64,000 bases of DNA from Candidatus Alcyoniella australis (GTDB taxonomy: Bacteria; Lernaellota; Lernaellaia; JAVCCG01; Alcyoniellaceae): NCBI GenBank assembly GCA_030765605.1, contig JAVCCG010000085.1:62001-126000 (forward strand), read 5' to 3'. The notes below the pieces were generated by a model. It saw nothing but the letters and a program-made list of their open reading frames with translations. It searched no databases and was not told where the DNA came from. Position numbers and translations under genes: made by a program. Shown here one piece after another: positions 1 to 7,281 of this stretch (position 1 is its first letter; each line of letters begins with the position of its first letter).

Positions 1-2
1 CG

Positions 3-236
3 CGCATCGACTACAACCAACACGTGTTCGTGGCATTGCTCAACGGCTTTGACGTGGTTTACCAGCGCGAGCTTGCGCGCAATCGCGCCGCGGGCAAACC
101 CGATCCCAAGCCGTTGACCTGGAAGATCCCGCTGTGGCCCGAAGAGCTGAGCGAGGAACCGGCGATAGCGGAAACAGAACAGCCCGCGGCAGCGGAGACG
201 ACTCCCGCCGAGCAACCGGCAACAGAGGAGAAATAA
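3..236 (+). CDS. C-terminal fragment of an unidentified protein
   Basis: The reading frame is open from the left window edge to a TAA at 234-236, giving 77 residues. The first part looks folded (RIDYNQHVFVALLNGF). The last 30 or so residues are rich in Ala, Glu, Pro and Thr, like a flexible acidic tail. A GTG at 24 is in frame, but the coding character before it indicates that the gene starts outside the window. No family is recognised. The next gene starts one base after this stop, so the two are probably co-transcribed. Confidence 0.6.
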   Translation, partial: RIDYNQHVFVALLNGFDVVYQRELARNRAAGKPDPKPLTWKIPLWPEELSEEPAIAETEQPAAAETTPAEQPATEEK

Positions 237-237
237 G

Positions 238-546
238 ATGCGGCGAACCTACTTGGCGATCGCGTCAATCCTTTGCCTGTTGCTGATTCCGGCCGCAATG
301 CAGCTTGCATGCGAACGCGGCGAGGACGGCTACGAGGATCAGCAGGACCGCCGCACCGACCAGATCGAGTGCGTCCAGGCCTGCGAGCTGATCGAGCAAT
401 GCGGGCTGCTCGAACCGGACTACCTTGACCTGGACGACTGCCGGGCCGACTGCCTGTCGGACGAGCCGCGTTTTGACCGCGAATGCGTGTTCGCGGCCCA
501 GGACTGCGAGGCTCGGGACAACTGCTTCTTCGAGGACGAGGACTGA
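238..546 (+). CDS. small exported Cys-rich protein
   Basis: 102 residues. The ATG follows an AGGAG Shine-Dalgarno with a 7-base spacer. An N-terminal hydrophobic stretch (residues 7-24) ends in AMQLAC, so this is either a secreted protein or a lipoprotein with a poor lipobox. The mature part has eight cysteines spaced C-x3-C-x5-C-x12-C-x3-C-x10-C-x6-C-x5-C, with many Asp and Glu and an acidic end (FFEDED). Paired CxxxC motifs of this kind occur in small secreted Cys-rich proteins of Myxococcales-like bacteria and suggest a disulfide-linked helical hairpin. Function is unknown. Confidence 0.65.
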   Translation: MRRTYLAIASILCLLLIPAAMQLACERGEDGYEDQQDRRTDQIECVQACELIEQCGLLEPDYLDLDDCRADCLSDEPRFDRECVFAAQDCEARDNCFFEDED

Positions 547-1361
547 TCGCCGACTCCGATCCTCCGCAGCGACCTCGACCCCTGCAAGCGATAGCTTTCG
601 GCGTATATCCGCCGCTATGGCTGGTGCTCGCCCTGCCACTGGGGCTGAAGATCGACAGCATACTGCTGTTGGTGCTGCTCTACACCCGCGATTGGGTCAA
701 CATGCGCCTGGTGCTCGCGCTCACGCAGCTTGGCGTTGTCTGCCTGCCGACCGCGATCCTGATCTGGATGGCGCGCCAAAATCTGCGCGGACTGGGACTG
801 ACCCGGCCGGCCCCGCTGATGCTCGCAGCGGGGATTGCCGTGGGCTGCGGCTTGGCTGCACTCAACGTCGGGCTCGGCGGGCTGATCACGCTGCTCGCGC
901 CCGAGGAGCTGCTGCGTCTGCTCGGGCTCGACGCCGGACCGATGCTGTTGGCGCAATCGGGATGGGAACTGGCGATGCTGCTGGCAGTCGTCGGCGGCGT
1001 GGGTCCGCTGTTTGAAGAACTGCTGTTCAGGGGTCTGATCCAGCGCGACCTGGCGACGCGGATGAGCATCCCCGCGGCAATGGCCCTGAGCTCGGCGGTC
1101 TTCGCCGGGTTCCACCTTAATCCGTTGTTGTTCCTGCCGCTGTTCGGCCTGGGCTACCTTTTCGCCTATTTGGCGTTGCGCGGTGGGCTGTGGCCGGCAA
1201 TCTGCGCCCACGCGTCCTACAACACGCTCTCGCTGCTGGCTCTCAATCGGTTGCCGATGGAAAGCTCGCGGCCGATCGTTTTCTGCATCATCGCGCTGCT
1301 CGGTACGCTGGTCGCCCTGGCCGCCATCCTCTCGTTAAGGTCGTTGAAAAAAAGTCTATAG
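543..1361 (+). CDS. CPBP-family intramembrane metalloprotease (start uncertain)
   Basis: Polytopic membrane protein with the three CPBP/Abi (Rce1-like) motifs: FEELLFRG (EExxxR), FAGFHLN (FxxxH) and HASYN (HxxxN), which bind the catalytic metal. Family members are membrane proteases or processing enzymes; the substrate here is unknown. The start is unclear. An ATG at 483 would overlap the upstream gene by 64 bases and give a non-membrane, Arg/Gly-rich leader. The first other ordinary start is GTG 624, inside the first hydrophobic helix. The coordinates use CTG 543, which overlaps the upstream stop as CTGA and has GAGGA six bases upstream. From there the protein is 272 residues. Confidence 0.72.
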   Translation: MIADSDPPQRPRPLQAIAFGVYPPLWLVLALPLGLKIDSILLLVLLYTRDWVNMRLVLALTQLGVVCLPTAILIWMARQNLRGLGLTRPAPLMLAAGIAVGCGLAALNVGLGGLITLLAPEELLRLLGLDAGPMLLAQSGWELAMLLAVVGGVGPLFEELLFRGLIQRDLATRMSIPAAMALSSAVFAGFHLNPLLFLPLFGLGYLFAYLALRGGLWPAICAHASYNTLSLLALNRLPMESSRPIVFCIIALLGTLVALAAILSLRSLKKSL

Positions 1362-1402
1362 CGTCTGGACAAGCGCATCGAATGTGATAGCCTTTTGCTC
1401 CC

Positions 1403-2581
1403 ATGAAAGAATTAGTTACACAGTGCCCGCTGTGCAGGGGCGATATCAACTTCGACACCACGGAGTGTCCGTTCTGCGGCGCCCTGTTGGCGCCGGGCTC
1501 CGAGCGCGGGCAGCTGATTTTAAAAGGCGTAATTTGCCGTAAGTGCGGTGAGAAGAACTACAGCTACGACTTCTGCCGCAACTGCCAGAACCCGTTTTTA
1601 ATCAAGTGCCCGGAGTGCGGCTACGGCATGAAGGTCCACGAGACCAAGTGCCCGGCCTGCGGCCTGTCGCTTAAAAAATTCAATAAGACGCGCCAACGTC
1701 GCGCCGCACCGATCTTCAACCGCGCCAAGATTGCGCTGGTCGGCGGCAGCGCAGCAGCGGCCCTGCTGGTCGTTGTGCTAATGATCAGTCAGTTCGTCAG
1801 CAGCGCGCCAGACACCGCCCAGATTGCCGCAAGCCGCGATTTCGAAGCGGCCAAGGAGCTCGACTCCACTGGCGATGGCGAGATCGACGTCTGGGAGTTT
1901 TACGACAAGACCAGCGAGAGCCTGATCTCGCGCTCCCTGGACACCGACGGCGACGGCAAGCCCGACGCGCACGAGCGCTACTGGGAAGGCGGCAAGAAGC
2001 GCCGCGTGGAACACGACGCCAACCACGACGGCGTGCCCGAACAGATCACGACCCACGACCGCACCGGATTGCCGCTGATGACCATCAAGTACGCCGACCC
2101 CGAAGAGGGGCTGGTCGCAGAGCGCATTCTCTACGGGCCCAACGGTAAGATGCGCGAGCAGACCAAAGACCGCGACGGCAACGGTCGCGTCGATCTGCTG
2201 ATGCGCTACAACGTCGACGAGAAGAGAATCGTCGAGGCGGTCGACAGCGCCAAGCTGGGCTTCCTCGACCTGTGGACGGTCTACAACCTCAAGGGCGAAG
2301 TAATCGAGGTCCAAGTCGATTCCAACGGCGACGGCGTGTTCGACAAGACCAGCCGCTACTCCACCGAAGGCATGCTGGTCTGGGAGGCCGAGGACGCCAA
2401 CGGCGATGGCCAGCCGGACAAACGCGTCTACTTCTGGAAAGACGGCGCGATCCGCTGGATCGACTACGACACCGATGGCGACGGCAACGTCGACACCTTC
2501 GAGAGCTACACCACCGAGGGCAAGTTCGCACGCAAGGGCTTTGACACCGACGGCGACCTGCGCGTGGACACCTGGCAGTAG
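1403..2581 (+). CDS. membrane-anchored zinc-ribbon protein with D-x-D-G-D-G repeats
   Basis: 392 residues. Residues 7-95 hold several zinc-ribbon knuckles (CPLC, CPFC, CRKC, CRNC, CPEC, CPAC). Next come a basic stretch and one transmembrane helix (about 112-135). The rest is eight or nine imperfect repeats of about 22-40 residues with the core D-T/S/A-D/N-G-D-G-x-x-D followed by an aromatic residue (DTDGDGKPD, DSNGDGVFD, DANGDGQPD, DTDGDGNVD). These resemble calcium-binding thrombospondin type 3 or EF-hand loops. The topology suggests a cytoplasmic zinc ribbon and an exported Ca2+-binding repeat region. No function can be assigned; it may be an envelope scaffold or sensor. Confidence 0.75.
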   Translation: MKELVTQCPLCRGDINFDTTECPFCGALLAPGSERGQLILKGVICRKCGEKNYSYDFCRNCQNPFLIKCPECGYGMKVHETKCPACGLSLKKFNKTRQRRAAPIFNRAKIALVGGSAAAALLVVVLMISQFVSSAPDTAQIAASRDFEAAKELDSTGDGEIDVWEFYDKTSESLISRSLDTDGDGKPDAHERYWEGGKKRRVEHDANHDGVPEQITTHDRTGLPLMTIKYADPEEGLVAERILYGPNGKMREQTKDRDGNGRVDLLMRYNVDEKRIVEAVDSAKLGFLDLWTVYNLKGEVIEVQVDSNGDGVFDKTSRYSTEGMLVWEAEDANGDGQPDKRVYFWKDGAIRWIDYDTDGDGNVDTFESYTTEGKFARKGFDTDGDLRVDTWQ

Positions 2582-2588
2582 CCGCTCT

Positions 2589-2612
2589 GCGCAAGCCCAA
2601 GCGGGCTGGCGC
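2589..2612. terminator. possible hairpin between convergent genes
   Basis: A 10-bp inverted repeat (GCGCAAGCCC / GGGCTGGCGC, one mismatch) with a 4-base loop, eight bases after the stop at 2581. It lies between two convergent genes. No T-run follows, so it is at best a weak terminator. Confidence 0.3.
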
Positions 2613-2656
2613 TAATCATCGGACAATCAATAACAATCGTGGTCTATGAATCCAGG

Positions 2657-5080
2657 CTAGCGGCCGCAGCAGCGACCGTTGATCGGGCTCGTGTCGTCGG
2701 CCGAGTCCTCAGCGTCGTCCTCGGCCGTGGGCCCGACGATCTCCAGCGTTCCCTCGCTGCTGAGCCCGGCGTTATTGAACAGCACCACCCGCAGATAGAT
2801 CGGCGGCTCGGAAGCGTACTGCGCGGGATCGAGCTCGAAGTTTGAGCTGTCCAACGCCGTCCAATCCAGCAGGTCGCACGATGAGGACGAGCTGCCCAGA
2901 CACAGCGCCTGCGCGGCCAGCCCCGAATGCGGATCATCTGCGCCCCATGTGACCAGCGCGTCGCGCTGCCAGCCGTCCTCGGGGTCGCTAATCTCCGTGA
3001 GCTGTTCAAGCTCGGGCGGACTGCGATCGACTAACACGCCGTCCCCGAAACCCGCAGCCAGGATTTGGTCCGCGAGCTTGGGCCGCACTGCGCCGTAACA
3101 CAGCGTTCCGTCCTCGACCGCACCGTCCGCGTACAGCTCGATGAAACGTCCCGATCCCGCATCCTGCCAGGAGACCAGGTCGTCCAGCCCGGGCTGCGAA
3201 CCCAGCGCCGCCTCGAAACCCTCGAGGTCGCGGCCCTCCGGGCAATCCCAGATGATCGGGAACGTTTGGTTGTCGGTGGAGTACGGGCCGCCGTCGTCCA
3301 CCAGCGGGATGAAGCTGACCTCGATGTCGCGCCTGATCCAGCCGCCGGACTCGAGATCGACCTCGATCGATCCCGGGGCGTATCCCTCGGGCGCGGCGCT
3401 TAGCGTGTGCTCGCCCGCGTCCACGCCATCGAAGGTATAGCGGCCGCGTTGGTTGGTCGTCGCATTGCCCAGGCCCTCGAGCTCGACCGTGGCTCCCTCG
3501 ATTCCTTTGCCGCTGACCAGATCTACAACCCGGCCGCTGATGTCGCCGCTGTCAGCGCTGAATTGCGGATTAAGCACCCGCAGACCGTAGGGCCACTGCT
3601 TGCCGTAGCTGTCCCACTTGTTGTGATAGTTGGGGGTGAACACGTCGGTCTGGGTGATCGCCAGCATCTGATCGAAGCTGGTGGTGAACAGCGCTTTGCC
3701 GTCCGAATGGCGCGCCAGCTCGAGGGTGATACCGCGAGCATCGAGCAGTTCGTCGCCGGGACTGAAGTCGAACATCACCCATTCCTGGGGCACACTGCCG
3801 TAGTCCGCCGGGTCGATGGTCAGGCGAAACACCTTCTGCTCGACCAGCGTGTCGGACTGGTAGGAGAAGCCCGGCACGTCCTTGAGTACGCGCAACACAA
3901 ACAGCTCGTCCACCGGCGCTGCGACGAAAATCCGCACCTCGGCGCGCACCTCGCTGGGTGGAGAATCGTGGTCAAACTCTGTGATGTAATCGGCCTGGTC
4001 CCAATCCAGCCAGCGGCAGTCCGTGACGAACACCTCGTGCTGGTCAGCGTAGATTTCCGGTAAAAATGCCATCAGCGAGGCCACCGAACCACCGATGTTG
4101 GTCTTTTGTTCCCAGTTGGGCCAGTCCTGCCACAGATCGCCCGGATCGCCCATCTCGCGCAGTATAACCACGGACAACGGTTTGAACAGGGTGAAATAAT
4201 CGTCGTAGAAATCGGGTTGCGAGAGCGGGCCGCCGAGCACGCGCAGCAGCTCATCCCAGTAGATCATCAGCTGGTCGATCTCGATGTCGCCCTTGGGTCC
4301 GATCAACGGCCAGGCATCGGCCAGCCGCTGCTCGATCGGCGCATCCGGATTCAGGGCCGCACCCCAGCGCTCCGGATCGGACACCGGCTGGAGCTTTGCG
4401 ACCAGCGCCTGGAAAGCCTGTTCGCGATCGAGCGATCCGTAATCGAGATTGTGATAAATCTCGACCTGTTCCAAATACCAATCCGCGGCCGTAAACAGCA
4501 GTGGATCGGGCTGGGTCAAGTCGGTGAGGAAATATTGCGCCAACTCGATGTACGGCTGAAGATCAATGCGCATCAGCTCGAGGGTCATCTCCAGGGCGGC
4601 CTCTTTTTCGCCGCCCGGACGGTCGTCCTGCACGCCGCGGATCACATCCAGGTCGCCCCAACGGCCTTTGACCCCGTAGTACTGCGTGCCCATGTTCTGC
4701 GCCACCACATCGCCGCACTGGTGGTTGAGGTTGCCCACGGCCAAGGCCAGCTTCCACGGCTCGGGCTGCTCGGCTGCGGTCTCGAGCAGCCACAACCCAA
4801 GATCGTGATTATGCGGCTCGAAATCCACTCCCGGCCAGATCCGCATCAGGTCGGGCCAGATCGACCCGAGCTTGAGGTACATCAGGTTGTCCGGCTCACT
4901 CAACAGTTCGTAGTCGCCGCGCGGTCCGGCCAGCGGTTGGGTTCGGATGCTCTCGAGGTAAGCCATGGCCTCGGCCACGTGCGTGGCCGATCCATAGGCC
5001 CGCACCATGGGCGGATTGACCAGCCAGATGGCGGTCAAGATTAAAATCATGGTCAGGATTATCGTTATTCTATGTGTCAT
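2657..5080 (-). CDS. secreted zinc-dependent phospholipase C-like protein with a carboxypeptidase-regulatory-like domain
   Basis: 807 residues with an N-terminal signal peptide (about 1-28, ending VRA). The first 230 or so residues resemble the zinc-dependent phospholipase C / S1-P1 nuclease fold: YGSATHVAEAM, then HNHDLGLW and GNLNHQCGD supply His and Asp of the expected kind. A CarboxypepD_reg-like beta sandwich sits at about 510-590 (ISGRVVDLVSGKGIEG...GRYTFDGVDAGEHTL), followed by another Ig-like region. The last 25 residues are acidic and end RCCGR, which recalls the acidic Cys-ended tail of the C25 protease at 7282-9795. A weak promoter (TTGAAA, 15-base spacer, TAGAAT) lies at 5103-5129 on this strand. 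Lipid hydrolysis is an inference from fold. Confidence 0.65.
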   Translation of the reverse strand: MTHRITIILTMILILTAIWLVNPPMVRAYGSATHVAEAMAYLESIRTQPLAGPRGDYELLSEPDNLMYLKLGSIWPDLMRIWPGVDFEPHNHDLGLWLLETAAEQPEPWKLALAVGNLNHQCGDVVAQNMGTQYYGVKGRWGDLDVIRGVQDDRPGGEKEAALEMTLELMRIDLQPYIELAQYFLTDLTQPDPLLFTAADWYLEQVEIYHNLDYGSLDREQAFQALVAKLQPVSDPERWGAALNPDAPIEQRLADAWPLIGPKGDIEIDQLMIYWDELLRVLGGPLSQPDFYDDYFTLFKPLSVVILREMGDPGDLWQDWPNWEQKTNIGGSVASLMAFLPEIYADQHEVFVTDCRWLDWDQADYITEFDHDSPPSEVRAEVRIFVAAPVDELFVLRVLKDVPGFSYQSDTLVEQKVFRLTIDPADYGSVPQEWVMFDFSPGDELLDARGITLELARHSDGKALFTTSFDQMLAITQTDVFTPNYHNKWDSYGKQWPYGLRVLNPQFSADSGDISGRVVDLVSGKGIEGATVELEGLGNATTNQRGRYTFDGVDAGEHTLSAAPEGYAPGSIEVDLESGGWIRRDIEVSFIPLVDDGGPYSTDNQTFPIIWDCPEGRDLEGFEAALGSQPGLDDLVSWQDAGSGRFIELYADGAVEDGTLCYGAVRPKLADQILAAGFGDGVLVDRSPPELEQLTEISDPEDGWQRDALVTWGADDPHSGLAAQALCLGSSSSSCDLLDWTALDSSNFELDPAQYASEPPIYLRVVLFNNAGLSSEGTLEIVGPTAEDDAEDSADDTSPINGRCCGR

Positions 5081-5148
5081 CGCTCGCCTTTGAGATCAAC
5101 AGATTCTACTGTTACCGATCGACTTTCAAGACTTAACCACGATTTAAT

Positions 5149-5178
5149 TTGACGCGGCCGAGGCCCGGACAATATCAT
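5149..5178 (+). promoter_or_regulatory. sigma70-type promoter for lpdA
   Basis: TTGACG (5149-5154), an 18-base spacer and TATCAT (5173-5178), in the divergent region 55 bases upstream of the lpdA GTG. The hexamers match the consensus at 5/6 and 5/6. Confidence 0.55.
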
Positions 5179-5232
5179 TTCATAATTGAGCCATCGCCCC
5201 GGTATTCCGGGAAAATTGTAAAGAGGTCCAAG

Positions 5233-6627
5233 GTGTCAGAGAACTACGATGTATTAGTGCTCGGTGGCGGTCCCGGCGGATACGTCGCAGCCCTGCGTTG
5301 CACCCAGCTGGGCAAGCGCACGGCGCTGGTGGAGCGCGGCGCCCTGGGAGGCGTGTGCCTCAACGTGGGCTGCATCCCCTCCAAAACAATGATCCACGGA
5401 GCCGGACTCTATGAGCAGCTTAGCCGCGCCAAGGACTACGGCGTGCTGATCGACAATCCGCGGCTCGATTTCGCCAAGCTGATGGCGCGCAAGGATCGGG
5501 TGGTCAGGCGGCTGAGCGCGGGCGTGGGCTACCTATGTCGCAACAGGGGCGTGGAAGTAATCAAGGGCAGTGGCAAGCTGGTCGGACCTGACGCGCTTGA
5601 GGTCGAGCTGGCCGATGGCGGCTCGCGCACGATCACAGCCAAGGCGTTGATCCTGGCCACGGGCGGCGAGCCGGTGACGATCCCGGGCTTTGAGTTCGAC
5701 GAGCAACGCGTATTGAGCAGCAGCGGGGCTCTGGGTTTAAAGCAGCTTCCGCAGTCGATGATCGTGCTCGGCGGCGGCTATATCGGCGTGGAACTGGGCA
5801 CGGTCTACGCCAAACTCGGCTGCAAAGTGACCATCGTCGAGCTGATGGACCAGCTGCTACCCGGGTCCGAAGCCGAGTTGGTCGAGCCGGTTGTCAAACG
5901 GCTGCGTAAAATGGGGGTCGAGACGCTGCTCTCGACCAAAGCCGTCGGGCTGGAACGCGGTGAGAGCTCGGTGATCTTAAGCACCCGGGGGCCGGAGGGC
6001 CCGCGCGCAATCGAGGCCGATTGCATCCTGGTCTCGGTGGGCAGACGGCCGCAGACCAGCCGGATCGGATTGCAATCCGCAGGCTTGGAGCCCAACGCTC
6101 TGGGGCTGATCGAGGTCGACGCCTCGCGCCGCACGGCCGTGCCCTCGATCTACGCCATCGGCGACATCACCCCCGGCCCGCAGCTGGCGCACAAAGCGAG
6201 CCATGAGGGCATCGTCGCCGCCGAGAACATCGCCGGGCTCAAGGCCGAGTTCGACCCGACGCAGATCCCGGCCGTGGTCTTCACCGACCCGGAGATCGCA
6301 ACCATCGGTCTCTCCGAAGATCAGGCACTCGCGGCCGGCCACGAGATCGACACCGGCGCGTTCCCGTTCTCGGCCAGCGGCAGGGCCATGACGCGCGGAG
6401 AGACCGAGGGATTCATCAAGGTGATCGCCCAGCGTCAAACCGGTAAGCTGCTGGGAGTGCGGATGGTCGGCCCCGAAGTCTCCGACCTGCTCTCCGAGGC
6501 CTGCCTCGCCCTGCGTTTGGGCGCCACGGCCGAACAGATCGTCGCAACAATTCATCCTCATCCGACACTGGGAGAGGTGCTAATGGAAGCCTGTGCTGTT
6601 ACACTAGGTAAACCGATTAACATCTGA
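5233..6627 (+). CDS. lpdA: dihydrolipoyl dehydrogenase (E3)
   Basis: 464 residues. It reoxidises dihydrolipoamide of 2-oxoacid dehydrogenase or glycine-cleavage complexes using FAD and NAD+. Visible are the FAD-binding GGGPGGY (residues 11-17), the redox disulfide CLNVGCIPSK (Cys about 40 and 45), the NAD-binding GGGYIGVELG (about 179), an AIGDITPGPQLAHKA FAD motif (about 308), and the C-terminal dimer His-Glu pair HPHPTLGE. The GTG at 5233 is chosen because AAGAGG lies six bases upstream and translation then begins SENYDVLVLGGG; upstream frame residues look non-coding. No E1 or E2 gene is nearby, so it may serve several complexes. Confidence 0.93.
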   Translation: MSENYDVLVLGGGPGGYVAALRCTQLGKRTALVERGALGGVCLNVGCIPSKTMIHGAGLYEQLSRAKDYGVLIDNPRLDFAKLMARKDRVVRRLSAGVGYLCRNRGVEVIKGSGKLVGPDALEVELADGGSRTITAKALILATGGEPVTIPGFEFDEQRVLSSSGALGLKQLPQSMIVLGGGYIGVELGTVYAKLGCKVTIVELMDQLLPGSEAELVEPVVKRLRKMGVETLLSTKAVGLERGESSVILSTRGPEGPRAIEADCILVSVGRRPQTSRIGLQSAGLEPNALGLIEVDASRRTAVPSIYAIGDITPGPQLAHKASHEGIVAAENIAGLKAEFDPTQIPAVVFTDPEIATIGLSEDQALAAGHEIDTGAFPFSASGRAMTRGETEGFIKVIAQRQTGKLLGVRMVGPEVSDLLSEACLALRLGATAEQIVATIHPHPTLGEVLMEACAVTLGKPINI

Positions 6628-6663
6628 AATTGGGTCGCCAGGCATGCTGCGGAGGTGGAGCAA

Positions 6664-7209
6664 TTGAAGATCGGGCTGATTGCAAACAGTCAGGGGAACC
6701 TCGACTCAATCCGCTTGGCCGCCAAGCATCTGCGGCGGCTGGGCGCCTCGGCGGTTTTCCACCTCGGCGTTGATTACAACGATGCAGAGGTACTGAAAAA
6801 TCATGGCATGCCGGTGCTCGCCGTACCCGGGCCCGAGGAGTCGGCCTACCGCGACCACGCTGTGGCCAACCGCCGCGTCGAGTTGGTCGACCAAGTGCGG
6901 ATTCTGCTGACGAACTACACCAGACGCCACGAGAACGACCTGCCCGACGATTTGGACCCGGTGGATCTGTGCTTCTCCGGTCAGATCGACGTGGTTTGCA
7001 ACGGCGCGGCCAAAGCATCGATCGAACAGCTGGGCTACGTCGTGTTCATCAGCCCCGGGACGCTGGTGGTCGAACGCGAGGACGCCCCAAAACCGACCTT
7101 CGGCCTGCTCGAGGTCAAGAACAGCAAGGTCCGCGGCTCGATTATATCGCTGGAATCGGGCGAGGTGCTGCGCCGCAAGATCTACCGCATTCCGCGGCTC
7201 ATCGGCTGA
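6664..7209 (+). CDS. YfcE/MJ0936-type phosphoesterase fold with degenerate metal site
   Basis: 181 residues from TTG 6664, preceded by GGAGG with an 8-base spacer; a GTG at 6655 overlaps that SD and is unlikely. The order of motifs follows the small calcineurin-like phosphodiesterases, but the metal ligands are changed: IANSQGN instead of the usual D-x-H-G, HLGVDYND instead of GD, PGPEES instead of PGN-C/H-D, and FSGQIDV where the GHTH loop should be. The SPGTL motif near residue 140, typical of YfcE proteins, is kept. This suggests a catalytically dead or repurposed paralogue. It lies 36 bases after lpdA and may be read from the same transcript. Confidence 0.65.
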   Translation: MKIGLIANSQGNLDSIRLAAKHLRRLGASAVFHLGVDYNDAEVLKNHGMPVLAVPGPEESAYRDHAVANRRVELVDQVRILLTNYTRRHENDLPDDLDPVDLCFSGQIDVVCNGAAKASIEQLGYVVFISPGTLVVEREDAPKPTFGLLEVKNSKVRGSIISLESGEVLRRKIYRIPRLIG

Positions 7210-7231
7210 CCGATCGATCACGCGACCAATT

Positions 7232-7265
7232 AAAAAGGCCCACCCGCAATCGGGTGGGCCTTTTT
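7232..7265. terminator. perfect bidirectional rho-independent terminator
   Basis: A 15-bp perfect inverted repeat (AAAAAGGCCCACCCG / CGGGTGGGCCTTTTT) with a CAAT loop between two convergent genes. The stem has a T-run on each strand, so it can end transcription from both sides. Confidence 0.93.
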
Positions 7266-7281
7266 ATATTTCTACCGCTGA

